Positions 1 through 6,028 of a stretch of 28,895 bases of DNA are shown here, one piece after another. A program made the position numbers and the translations under genes. The first letter of the stretch is position 1. The number at the start of each line of letters is the position of its first letter. The DNA is from a virus, in IMG/VR virus record IMGVR_UViG_3300031977_002709, positions 1 to 28,895 of that record; one strand, written 5' to 3'. Under the pieces are notes generated by a model. It was not told the DNA's origin and made no database searches. It saw nothing but the letters and a program-made list of their open reading frames with translations.

Positions 1-2
1 TT

Positions 3-236
3 GGAAACATAGTTTTAGAAGCTGGAGAGTATGATGAAGATGGAGAAGAAACTAAAGCACCTGTACTATCAGAAAAATATCATGTAGATGTACTTTGGAA
101 AGATTTAGAAGAGACTGACGAAGACGGAAACGTAACTGTAGACCACCCTTATGGATGGAAGAGTTATGCTATTGACATTGACACAGAAGGTATGCATGGA
201 TTTATGGGAGTATCATATTTAGCAAACAAATTATAA
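3..236 (+). CDS. Conserved phage protein, 5' end missing
   Basis: This reading frame is already open at the window edge and ends at TAA 234-236, giving the last 77 residues. The product is acidic, with several Asp/Glu-rich stretches, then a Trp-containing segment (HPYGWKSYAIDID) and a hydrophobic end. No catalytic motif or membrane segment is visible. The stop overlaps the next start (TAATG), so it belongs to the same operon as the lysis genes that follow. From memory, similar small proteins occur just upstream of lysis genes in flavobacterial phages, but their function is unknown. I am sure it is coding because of the in-frame overlap and uninterrupted frame, and unsure of its role. Confidence 0.7.
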   Translation, partial: GNIVLEAGEYDEDGEETKAPVLSEKYHVDVLWKDLEETDEDGNVTVDHPYGWKSYAIDIDTEGMHGFMGVSYLANKL

Positions 237-370
237 TGCCTTTACCAAAACCAAAAAAGGAAGAAAAACAAAGTGAGTTCATGACGCGTTGTTTAAACAA
301 GGCTTTAACTGAATTTCCTAAAAATCAAGCCATAGCTGTTTGCTATGATATATATAGAAAAGAAAAATGA
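236..370 (+). CDS. Small conserved phage protein (44 aa)
   Basis: A 44-residue product begins with a Pro/Lys-rich segment, MPLPKPKKEEKQSEFMTRC, followed by LNKALTEFPKNQAIAVCYDIYR. The N-terminal PLPKPKK followed by FM(T/S)RC is a pattern I recognise from short phage proteins lying near portal, protease or lysis genes; their function is not established. Two Cys residues (19 and 36) are present, with no membrane segment. The start overlaps the preceding stop, and the stop overlaps the ATG of the next gene at 367. This dense coupling supports translation. Confidence 0.7.
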   Translation: MPLPKPKKEEKQSEFMTRCLNKALTEFPKNQAIAVCYDIYRKEK

Positions 371-642
371 ATAAGATTAGTGATCAAACAGAAATAACTT
401 TAGATATAAAAACAATATCAACAATTATAGGTTTTGTTATTGCTTTGGCAAGTATGTATTTTGCATTAAAATCAGATATTGCTACAGCTATGGAAAAGCC
501 TGATCCTGTAATTAGTAGACAAGAATACGATTTAAAGGATAACGCTATAAGAAGTGAAATAAAAACCAATAGGGACTTAATAGAAAAAAACTTTGAAAAG
601 TTAGAAACAATTGAGCAAAGGTTGTACGAAATAAAAAAATAA
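367..642 (+). CDS. Membrane-anchored coiled-coil protein, lysis region
   Basis: A 91-residue product has one clear transmembrane segment at about residues 17-34 (ISTIIGFVIALASMYFAL). A polar C-terminal half (about 50-91) is rich in Glu, Lys and Leu and has heptad-like spacing. The N-terminal anchor plus periplasm-length helix is the topology of an inner-membrane spanin or an accessory holin. No sequence family is recognised, so this is inference from topology and from its place four genes ahead of the endolysin. Its stop overlaps the next ATG at 642. An ordinary small membrane protein of unknown role is the alternative. Confidence 0.75.
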   Translation: MNKISDQTEITLDIKTISTIIGFVIALASMYFALKSDIATAMEKPDPVISRQEYDLKDNAIRSEIKTNRDLIEKNFEKLETIEQRLYEIKK

Positions 643-959
643 TGAGATTAATTTTATTCATATTACTATTTTTAATACCAGTAAAAGCAGATACAGATGC
701 AAAAGTAATTAAGGTGTTACAAATAAATAGTAAGTGGAACAGAGCTAATAACGTAGATTTATCTAAGTTAAAAAATTGTAAAGTAGATTTTGGTTGGTAT
801 GAAGACCAATCACCTGAAGCCAGGTCAGTAATTAAAAAAGTTCCTGTAATAATACTTTACAGCAATAAAAAACCAGTACATAAATGGGAAGCTGATATAA
901 CTTTTAAATTAAACGTAGCTATAGAAGAAGTACAACAAAAAGTAAATAATTTAAAATAA
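642..959 (+). CDS. Secreted thioredoxin-fold-like protein without redox cysteines
   Basis: A 105-residue product has a strong signal peptide (MRLILFILLFLIPVKA) with likely cleavage after residue 16, so the mature protein should be periplasmic or exported. The mature part alternates strand-like and helix-like segments. It contains KKVPVIILY at about 65-73, resembling the cis-proline strand of thioredoxin (VPT-hydrophobic run). Where a CxxC would sit, after the first strand (VLQINSKWN), there is no Cys pair; only one Cys remains (about residue 47). A redox reaction is therefore unlikely. I recall similar secreted proteins in flavobacterial phages next to lysis genes. The fold assignment is tentative and the role unknown. 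Confidence 0.7.
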   Translation: MRLILFILLFLIPVKADTDAKVIKVLQINSKWNRANNVDLSKLKNCKVDFGWYEDQSPEARSVIKKVPVIILYSNKKPVHKWEADITFKLNVAIEEVQQKVNNLK

Positions 960-961
960 AT

Positions 962-1087
962 ATGGAATTTATAAAACACTTACTAGGAACATGCGGCGAG
1001 CACCACATAAACCTACAAACAGTTATATTTTTAATTATATTAATAAAAATTTGCTATGACAAAAAACTTTTCAAAAAAAGAATTTAA
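962..1087 (+). CDS. Small membrane protein (41 aa), lysis region
   Basis: A 41-residue product reads MEFIKHLLGTCGEHHINLQT, then a hydrophobic segment of about 12 residues (VIFLIILIKI), then a basic tail ending KKLFKKRI. The single membrane span with a positive C-terminus suggests an N-out or hairpin-type small membrane protein. The N-terminal pattern F(I/L)K-x-LLG-x-CGExH is one I have seen in small proteins beside phage endolysins. The gene begins 2 nt after the previous stop and overlaps the endolysin start by 32 nt in another frame. Function unknown; a lysis accessory role is inferred from position only. Confidence 0.6.
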   Translation: MEFIKHLLGTCGEHHINLQTVIFLIILIKICYDKKLFKKRI

Positions 1088-1427
1088 TTGTAAATGTGGT
1101 TGCCAAATGCCTGATGATGTTTATGTTAACATTACTAAAGTAGCTAACCAATTACAATACCTAAGAGATTACTTAAACAAACCAATAAAAATAAATAGCG
1201 GTTACCGTTGCCCAGAACATAATTTAAAAATTGGTGGGGTAACCAATAGCCAACATCAATTTGGTAAAGCTGCTGATATTGTTATAAAAGCATTACCTAC
1301 AAATATAGTACATCAATACATAGATGACTTTATTAGCAATGGTGAAATGTTACAGGGTGGTTTAGGTTTGTACGATACATTTGTACACTACGATATAAGA
1401 GGTAAAAAAGCAAGATGGAAATCATAA
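1056..1427 (+). CDS. Endolysin, peptidase M15 family (D,D- or L,D-carboxy/endopeptidase type)
   Basis: A 123-residue single-domain Zn peptidase of the M15 (VanY/M15A) type, predicted to cut the peptide cross-links of peptidoglycan at the end of infection. Visible hallmarks are SGYRCPEHN at 48-56, the zinc motif SQHQFGKAAD (H67, D74), and FVHYDIR with H111 as third zinc ligand and D113 nearby. An N-terminal FNCKCGCQMP segment is typical of phage members. It has no signal peptide, so export should depend on the holin encoded just downstream. Length fits the phage M15A family. The start overlaps the upstream 41-aa gene. Confidence 0.92.
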   Translation: MTKNFSKKEFNCKCGCQMPDDVYVNITKVANQLQYLRDYLNKPIKINSGYRCPEHNLKIGGVTNSQHQFGKAADIVIKALPTNIVHQYIDDFISNGEMLQGGLGLYDTFVHYDIRGKKARWKS

Positions 1428-1564
1428 TAATAGACCGTAGCCGTATTGGTGTTTTATTAGGTTTTAGTTATTTACCACCAGATGAAGAAAACAATTTCAC
1501 TGAACTAAATATATATTTATTAATAATTTGTATAAGTTTTATTTGGCATGAAAAAGAAATTTAA
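1415..1564 (+). CDS. Small membrane-associated phage protein (49 aa)
   Basis: A 49-residue product starts within the endolysin's last codons. It has MEIIIIDRSRIGVLLGF, then SYLPPDEENNFTELNIYL, then a hydrophobic LLIICISFIW, ending in a charged tail. The GFSYLPPDEE-x-x-F-x-ELNI pattern recalls short conserved proteins seen between endolysin and holin genes in Bacteroidota phages, whose function is unknown. The last 17 nt overlap the holin start in another frame. Such tight nesting on both sides argues for real translation; I cannot say more about its job. Confidence 0.6.
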   Translation: MEIIIIDRSRIGVLLGFSYLPPDEENNFTELNIYLLIICISFIWHEKEI

Positions 1565-1964
1565 AGATACAAAAGTTGGCCAGTTCCTTATAGGCCAAAA
1601 AGGCTTACTTAACAGCCTAGGTAATAATTTAACTGACTCTGGCATATTAGGAGTTGTAAAGGATTTAATTATAGCCGATAAACAAATTACCCCACAAGAC
1701 AAAGAACATGCCTTAAAACTACTTGAAATGGACTCTATAGAGCTACAAGAAGTTAGTAAAAGGTGGGCTAGCGACATGACAAGCGATAGTTGGTTAAGTA
1801 AAAACGTAAGACCGTTAACCTTAATATTTTTTAGTTTAAGTTATGTTACAGGTTGGTTTTTAGAATATTCATTAGAAGATATATCAGGGGTAATTAGTAT
1901 TATAATAGCTGCTTACTTTGGTTCAAGAGGTGTAGAAAAATTTTCAAAAATTAAAAATGGATAA
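1548..1964 (+). CDS. Holin, GTA-type 3-TM family
   Basis: A 138-residue protein ends in a hydrophobic region and carries the segment RWASDMTSDSWLSKNVRPLTL (about 72-92). This closely matches the signature of the GTA_holin_3TM family (holin of 3 TMs). Membrane spans are visible at about 90-107 (TLIFFSLSYVTGWFLEYS) and 111-127 (ISGVISIIIAAYFG), with a weaker hydrophobic helix near residues 33-43. It should form the inner-membrane lesion that releases the M15 endolysin encoded 120 nt upstream. The start lies inside the 49-aa gene and the stop overlaps the next gene. Confidence 0.85.
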   Translation: MKKKFKDTKVGQFLIGQKGLLNSLGNNLTDSGILGVVKDLIIADKQITPQDKEHALKLLEMDSIELQEVSKRWASDMTSDSWLSKNVRPLTLIFFSLSYVTGWFLEYSLEDISGVISIIIAAYFGSRGVEKFSKIKNG

Positions 1965-2319
1965 ATTAGAAGACTTATTATTATTATTAGAGTTAGAGGA
2001 CATAATAGAAACTGATCTTGAAACTTATAACGATTATCCTAAGGGTGCAAGAAACAATGCTAAAAGAGCTCTTAAATGGAAAAAAGAAAATGGTAGTAGT
2101 TGTGGAACACCAGTTGGTTGGAAAAGAGCAAACCAATTAGCTAATGGAGAAAACATAAGTAGATCAACTATTGCTAGAATGGCTAGCTTCAAAAGACATC
2201 AACAACATAAAGACGTACCCTACTCTGAAGGATGTGGAGGAATTATGTGGGATGCTTGGGGTGGAAGTGCAGGAATTAATTGGGCTATTAACAAACTAAA
2301 AAAAATAGATAATGGCTAG
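1957..2319 (+). CDS. Conserved phage protein with NNA(K/Q)RAL...SRxTIARMASFKRH domain
   Basis: A 120-residue soluble protein has a Leu/Glu-rich start and then a compact domain at about 28-115. This includes YPKGARNNAKRALKWK, CGTPVGWKRANQLANGE, SRSTIARMASFKRHQ and MWDAWGGSAGINWA. I recognise this domain from many phages, where it occurs alone or attached to prohead-protease or portal-type proteins; its biochemical role is not established. The helix-rich, conserved polar layout suggests a structural or nucleic-acid-contacting role, which is inference. It overlaps both the holin and the next small gene. Confidence 0.75.
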   Translation: MDKLEDLLLLLELEDIIETDLETYNDYPKGARNNAKRALKWKKENGSSCGTPVGWKRANQLANGENISRSTIARMASFKRHQQHKDVPYSEGCGGIMWDAWGGSAGINWAINKLKKIDNG

Positions 2320-2440
2320 AAAAATACAAGTAGCAATTTATAGAAAACCTAAAAGAAAGAGTCATCCACATACAAAAAACCAATCAAGATTAAAAAGTTC
2401 AAAAGGTTACAAAAAAACTTACAGGGGTCAAGGAAGATAA
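2312..2440 (+). CDS. Very basic small protein (42 aa)
   Basis: A 42-residue, strongly basic product (more than one third Lys/Arg/His) reads MARKIQVAIYRKPKRKSHPH, then TKNQSRLKSS, then KGYKKTYRGQGR. The ending YKKxYRGQGR and the start MARKxQVAIYRKPK are ones I associate with short conserved proteins of flavobacterial phages. The composition suggests nucleic-acid or membrane-surface binding, but no function is known. It is the last gene before the A/T-only region, so the lysis operon appears to end here. Confidence 0.65.
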   Translation: MARKIQVAIYRKPKRKSHPHTKNQSRLKSSKGYKKTYRGQGR

Positions 2441-2446
2441 ATATTG

Positions 2447-2570
2447 AATTATTTATATATATATTTATATTATTATATATTAATTTATATATTTATTTAT
2501 TATATAAATTTATTATATAAAATATTATATAATATATTATATTAATTATTATATATATAAATGCGCGCGC
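2447..2570. other. A/T-only tract followed by (GC)4; candidate origin or DNA-unwinding region
   Basis: Positions 2447-2562 contain 116 consecutive bases with no G or C. They are followed at once by GCGCGCGC (2563-2570), then more A/T DNA. The (GC)4 core is flanked by imperfectly palindromic TATATATA arms (2550-2580), so a cruciform or hairpin could form there. It is the clearest gene-free break between the lysis operon and the replication genes. Such a region could be a DNA-unwinding element, a replication origin or a promoter region. The gap 2571-2661 holds only weak -7-like sequences (TATATTTT at 2604, TAACTTTA at 2639). Function is inference. Confidence 0.45.
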
Positions 2571-2661
2571 TTAATATATAATATAAGTTATTAACATTTA
2601 GTTTATATTTTAGTTTTACTATTTAAAAAAATTTGTTATAACTTTATGTACAGCCCAATAA

Positions 2662-3051
2662 ATGAAAAAACCTAGCCGTAAAACCCTGATAAAAAAACTA
2701 GATACTATATTTAGTAAATACATTAGATTACGTAAAGCCAAAAATGAATATTCACAATGCGTAACATGTGGCAAGGTAGATCATTGGACTAAATTACAAG
2801 CTGGTCATTTTATCAGCCGTAAAAATTATGCAACGCGTTGGGATGCTACCAATGTACAGGTGCAATGCAGTGGTTGTAATGTTTTTAAATACGGCGAACA
2901 ATATAAATTTAGCCTATGGCTAGACAAAAACATAGGTACTGGTACTAGTGAAAAACTTTTATTAAAAAGCCAAAACATTGTAAAATACACAGATGACCAG
3001 TTACAACAAAAAATAGGTTATTATAAATTTTTAGTAGATAAACTGCTATAA
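2662..3051 (+). CDS. ninG: NinG/Rap-type recombination nuclease
   Basis: A 129-residue protein of the lambda NinG (Rap) family, structure-directed endonucleases that cut branched recombination intermediates such as Holliday junctions and D-loops. Visible hallmarks are the zinc-binding CVTCGK (C33, C36), LQAGHFISRKNYATRWD with H49 in an HNH-like position, and VQCSGCNVFKYG (C69, C72). Length is shorter than lambda NinG (about 200 aa), as is common in Bacteroidota phages. It follows the A/T-rich gap and precedes a terminator, so it may be expressed on its own. Its neighbours SSB, ATPase and annealing-like protein fit a recombination module. Confidence 0.88.
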   Translation: MKKPSRKTLIKKLDTIFSKYIRLRKAKNEYSQCVTCGKVDHWTKLQAGHFISRKNYATRWDATNVQVQCSGCNVFKYGEQYKFSLWLDKNIGTGTSEKLLLKSQNIVKYTDDQLQQKIGYYKFLVDKLL

Positions 3052-3074
3052 TTCTTGTTTATTTTGTTTTTATT

Positions 3075-3098
3075 AAGGGTGTTAACAGCACCCTTTTT
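3075..3098 (+). terminator. Rho-independent terminator after ninG
   Basis: AAGGGTG (3075-3081) pairs with CACCCTT (3089-3095) around a seven-base loop and is followed by a T run (3094-3098). It lies 24 nt after the ninG stop, just before a repeated 18-bp motif and the start of the next operon. Confidence 0.75.
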
Positions 3099-3101
3099 AA
3101 C

Positions 3102-3119
3102 TGTTAAAATTTTGTTAAA
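3102..3119 (+). promoter_or_regulatory. 18-bp intergenic motif, copy 1 (TGTTAAAATTTTGTTAAA)
   Basis: This 18-mer is identical to the copy at 13579-13596 and differs at two positions from 7141-7158. All three lie in the longer gaps ahead of a gene cluster. Here it sits just after a terminator and 56 nt before the ATG at 3175. Its TTG (3112-3114) could be a -33 element with a weak -7 near 3135-3142. It is a promoter element or operator by position only. Confidence 0.45.
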
Positions 3120-3174
3120 CTTATATAACACTATAAGTATTGTTAGTTATTTAATTAATTTTAAATAAAAAAAC

Positions 3175-3330
3175 ATGAGCAAAACACAAGAATACATTTT
3201 ATACAAAAATGGTAAAATTTACGCTAGAATAACAGACCCTTTACAAGCGCAAATAGTAGCGCACAACCAAAAGGCATCAGTTTATTTTACTTACAATAAC
3301 CATGAAACATTTATAAGTAGTTATGAGTAG
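3175..3330 (+). CDS. Small hypothetical protein (51 aa), first gene of replication operon
   Basis: A 51-residue soluble product reads MSKTQEYILYKNGKIYARI, then TDPLQAQIVAHNQKASVYFT, with a short polar end. It is rich in beta-type residues and has no recognised motif. It is the first start codon after the terminator/motif region, and its TAG overlaps the next ATG at 3323. It is not recognised. The coding call rests on the in-frame leader position and the overlap. Confidence 0.55.
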   Translation: MSKTQEYILYKNGKIYARITDPLQAQIVAHNQKASVYFTYNNHETFISSYE

Positions 3331-3544
3331 AGAAGAACCAACAGCAAGGAGAACAATGTTTGAGTTTCAAGAACATCAAATAAATTCTTTAAGAAAACAA
3401 AACAGAGAATTCTATGATTTAATTATAGATTTAAAACAAAACAATAGCGAACTTAAAAAAATAGTTATTGATTTGTTAGATAAAAATTGCAAAAAAAGTT
3501 TTAAAGAAGCTGCAAGAAAATTTGTATTAGAAAATGCAGACTAA
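3323..3544 (+). CDS. Small coiled-coil protein (73 aa)
   Basis: A 73-residue, mostly helical product has a long Leu/Ile/Lys/Glu stretch from about 12 to 55 with heptad-like spacing (INSLRKQNREFYDLIIDLKQ and following). It ends in a basic-aromatic helix (FKEAARKFVLEN). It is not recognised. It overlaps the genes on both sides (8 nt and 11 nt). The next gene is also a short coiled coil, so the two might form a hetero-oligomer, which is speculation. Confidence 0.6.
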   Translation: MSREEPTARRTMFEFQEHQINSLRKQNREFYDLIIDLKQNNSELKKIVIDLLDKNCKKSFKEAARKFVLENAD

Positions 3545-3773
3545 AGAAGAAGTATTACAACAAATATATTTTAACAATTGTTTTGAGCAATTAAGTAAAA
3601 GCATGCAGAGTTTAATAAAAGCAAACCCTAATAACAGAAAGTTAAAAGAACTAGCTAGTAAACTTAGGGAAATGTTTTTCCACTTCAATAATGTGCATTT
3701 AAGCAACAAACTTTTAAAAAGCGAACTTAACAAAGTACAAACAGAATTATTAAATTTAAAAAAACAAACATGA
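3534..3773 (+). CDS. Small helical/coiled-coil protein (79 aa)
   Basis: A 79-residue helical product has two Leu-rich segments: FNNCFEQLSKSMQSLIKA near the start, and LSNKLLKSELNKVQTELLNL at the end, which looks like a coiled coil. It is not recognised as a known family. It starts inside the preceding coiled-coil gene and its stop overlaps the start of the putative annealing protein by 4 nt. This places it in the early replication operon. Confidence 0.6.
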   Translation: MQTKEEVLQQIYFNNCFEQLSKSMQSLIKANPNNRKLKELASKLREMFFHFNNVHLSNKLLKSELNKVQTELLNLKKQT

Positions 3774-4201
3774 ACAGAGAAACACTAAAAGATTTATATG
3801 TAAAATATGAATTAACAAAAGATGATGTTTACAAGCATCAGCATTATGTTATTATAACCAGGTCAGGTATTGAAAAAATACAAGCCGTAGCTAATATACA
3901 AGTACAATTTGAAGCTAAAGTATTACAAAAAGATTTTGCAGTTATTAAAGCTACTGGTTATGTAGATGCTAAACAAGTTATGGAAACTTATGGTAGTGCC
4001 TTAAAAGGCAGTACATTTAAAGATGGCAATACTAATACATGGTATGTAGCTGAAATGGCAGAAAAAAGAGCATTATCAAGAGCAGTTTTAAAAGTTACAG
4101 GCTTTTATCAATTAGGAGTATTTGGTGAAGACGAGTCTGAGGATTTTAAAAAATCAAAATACAATACAAAAGAAAAATTACAAACCTTAACAAATAAATA
4201 A
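3770..4201 (+). CDS. Putative ssDNA-annealing/recombination protein
   Basis: A 143-residue protein has a beta-rich N-terminal half (YVIITRSGIEKIQAVANIQVQFEA, with alternating hydrophobics) and a conserved helix WYVAEMAEKRALSRAVLKVTG (91-111). Helices of the form AExxAxxRAL are typical of phage ssDNA-binding and annealing proteins (for example ERF-like and related phage proteins), and the next gene is an SSB. I cannot assign a named family. It may be a single-strand annealing protein or a recombination mediator that works with SSB and the RecA-fold ATPase downstream. The acidic GEDESEDF tract follows the helix. Confidence 0.55.
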   Translation: MNRETLKDLYVKYELTKDDVYKHQHYVIITRSGIEKIQAVANIQVQFEAKVLQKDFAVIKATGYVDAKQVMETYGSALKGSTFKDGNTNTWYVAEMAEKRALSRAVLKVTGFYQLGVFGEDESEDFKKSKYNTKEKLQTLTNK

Positions 4202-4202
4202 T

Positions 4203-4529
4203 ATGGCACACTTAATTACAGCAAGAATAAACGTAAAAAAAATACCTTTAGATAAATACGTAAAAGGTGAAAAAGGAACATACGTTGATATTACTATTGG
4301 CATAGCTGATGAACCAAACGAATACAACCAAACAACTAGCGCGTGGTTGTCGCAATCGCAAGAGGAAAGACAAGGCAAGCAACAACGTACATACGTTGGT
4401 AACGGTATTGTTTTATACAGTGATGAAAAACCTCTACCAGTTTTTAAAAAACAACAGGAAGACAAACAGGAAGCCCCAAAAGTACAAGAACCAATTAAAA
4501 CAGATGACGATATAGATTTACCTTTTTAA
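4203..4529 (+). CDS. ssb: Single-stranded DNA-binding protein
   Basis: A 108-residue protein has a beta-rich N-terminal domain (about 1-80), compatible with an OB fold, and a disordered linker. The acidic tail DDDIDLPF at 101-108 matches the conserved SSB C-terminal peptide (DDDIPF type) that recruits replication and repair partners. It should coat phage ssDNA and recruit host proteins. The N-terminal domain is shorter and diverged from bacterial SSB, so the tail is the main evidence. It begins 1 nt after the preceding stop and lies just before the RecA-fold ATPase, as in many phage recombination operons. Confidence 0.75.
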   Translation: MAHLITARINVKKIPLDKYVKGEKGTYVDITIGIADEPNEYNQTTSAWLSQSQEERQGKQQRTYVGNGIVLYSDEKPLPVFKKQQEDKQEAPKVQEPIKTDDDIDLPF

Positions 4530-4532
4530 TAA

Positions 4533-5372
4533 ATGCAAAAACTAACCAAAAAGCAACTAGAAGTAATTGAAAAAAATTGCGTTATAAATACGCAAGAAAA
4601 AATTAAATACCCACCAGTTGCATTATCTATAGGAACTAATAAAATAAAAACCATAAACGGTGAAATAGAATTACCAATACCTATAGGTACGTATGGAAAT
4701 TTTAGTTTTGTACAAGCCCCACCAAAAACCCACAAGACATACTTTATAAGTTTATTAGCTAGTGTTTATTTAAGTGGAAATAATAAATACGGCTGCAATA
4801 TAAAAGGGCATAGAGATAACCGTTGCCTAATTCACATAGATACTGAACAAGGTAAATACCATGCGCAGCGTGTGTTTAGGCGCGTTATTGATATGAATGA
4901 TGGTAATGATGTTGGTTGTTACCATACCTTTGGTTTGCGTACTATTGGCTATAAAGAGCGTTTACAATTTATAGAATATTACTTACAAAATAAAATACAA
5001 AAAGGCCAAGTTGGCTTAGTTATTATAGATGGCGTTGCTGATTTATGTGGTGATGTAAATAATATAGAACAAAGCAATGAAGTTGTACAGAAAATTATGG
5101 AATGGTCGCAAGTTTATAATTGCCACATAATAACTGTAATACATACAAACCCTGGCAATGTAGATAAACCTACTGGGCATTTAGGTAGTTTTTTAGAAAA
5201 GAAAACTGAAACGCAAATACAACTTAGTAAAAACAGTTCTAACAAAGGTTGGATATCTGTTGCATGTAAACGTAGTAGAGGGTATGGTTTCCAGCAATTT
5301 AGTTTTAAAATAAACGACTACGGCTTACCCCAAGTTATAGATAATTTATACAACCCTTTAAAACAATTTTAA
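4533..5372 (+). CDS. RecA-fold ATPase (RepA/Sak4/AAA_25-like) with unusual Walker A
   Basis: A 279-residue P-loop ATPase. The Walker A position holds QAPPKTHKTYF (61-71), with K68-T69 kept but the usual glycines replaced. CLIHIDTEQGKYHAQR (98-113) corresponds to the second strand with its acidic residue. VGLVIIDGVADL (160-171) is Walker B, and VIHTNP (202-207) resembles the sensor strand. The layout matches RepA-like helicases and Sak4-type recombinases. With SSB and an annealing-like protein immediately upstream, a role in strand exchange or helicase loading is likely. Its stop overlaps the sigma-factor start (TAATG). The altered P-loop is discussed under findings. Confidence 0.75.
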   Translation: MQKLTKKQLEVIEKNCVINTQEKIKYPPVALSIGTNKIKTINGEIELPIPIGTYGNFSFVQAPPKTHKTYFISLLASVYLSGNNKYGCNIKGHRDNRCLIHIDTEQGKYHAQRVFRRVIDMNDGNDVGCYHTFGLRTIGYKERLQFIEYYLQNKIQKGQVGLVIIDGVADLCGDVNNIEQSNEVVQKIMEWSQVYNCHIITVIHTNPGNVDKPTGHLGSFLEKKTETQIQLSKNSSNKGWISVACKRSRGYGFQQFSFKINDYGLPQVIDNLYNPLKQF

Positions 5373-5941
5373 TGAAGTGGCTTAAACAAGTAGCAAAATA
5401 CCATGATGACTGGGTTTTAATAGCAAAAAAATTTGGTGCTGGTAGTTATGCTGAAGACATTGTACAAGAAGCCTATATAAAATTACACAAATACACCAAC
5501 CCTAACAAGCTATTTAAAAACGGTAAACTTAGCAAAGGTTATATGTTTTTTGTTTTGCGTAGTATATACCTTGACTACGTAATTAATAAAAATAAAATAC
5601 ATAAAATTAACATTGATGATTTTTACAAAGACGATGGCTTTAAAGAAATTACACAACAAAACTTACATAAGTTTACAGCTAACAATAACTTAGAACAAGA
5701 AATTGCATTTGGCAAACTTATAAATAAAATGGATAAAGAACTTACCAACTGGGATTGGTACAGTAAACGCATATTTGAAATTTACCGCGATACACCTTTA
5801 AGCATTAGGGGTATGGCCAAAGAAACTGGAATAAGTTTTGTAAATATATTTCATACATTAAAAAAAGGTAAACAATTAATGCGTGATAAATTCGCTGAAG
5901 ATTACCAGGATTATAAAAACCAAGATTACAATAAATTATGA
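5372..5941 (+). CDS. Phage RNA polymerase sigma factor, sigma-70-like
   Basis: A 189-residue protein begins with a sigma region-2-like segment (about 10-75): FGAGSYAEDIVQEAYIKLHK, then a basic stretch, GYMFFVLRSIYLDYV. The C-terminal part (about 125-180) includes SIRGMAKETGISFVNIFHTL, which reads as a region-4 helix-turn-helix. It probably redirects host RNA polymerase to phage promoters, such as those of the structural genes. It is diverged and short, similar to ECF-type factors. The start overlaps the ATPase stop. A DNA-binding regulator not acting as a sigma factor is the alternative. Confidence 0.72.
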   Translation: MKWLKQVAKYHDDWVLIAKKFGAGSYAEDIVQEAYIKLHKYTNPNKLFKNGKLSKGYMFFVLRSIYLDYVINKNKIHKINIDDFYKDDGFKEITQQNLHKFTANNNLEQEIAFGKLINKMDKELTNWDWYSKRIFEIYRDTPLSIRGMAKETGISFVNIFHTLKKGKQLMRDKFAEDYQDYKNQDYNKL

Positions 5942-6027
5942 AAAAATATGAAGACAAATTAAAAGCAACAGCCATAAGTTATATAGGCTTAATATTAACA
6001 CTAATAATAATATTTTTAATCAATTAA
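5938..6027 (+). CDS. Tiny membrane protein (29 aa)
   Basis: A 29-residue product has a charged start (MKKYEDKLKAT) and one membrane span (AISYIGLILTLIIIFLIN). It overlaps the sigma-factor stop by 4 nt and ends 1 nt before the next start, matching the packing of neighbouring genes. Function unknown; such single-span peptides are common in phage operons. Confidence 0.5.
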   Translation: MKKYEDKLKATAISYIGLILTLIIIFLIN

Positions 6028-6028
6028 A

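Noticed and set aside
2312-2661. Additional gene in the A/T tract region
   Set aside because: After the stop at 2440 all frames are broken by frequent TAA/TAT-type sequence; no ORF of useful length exists before 2662.
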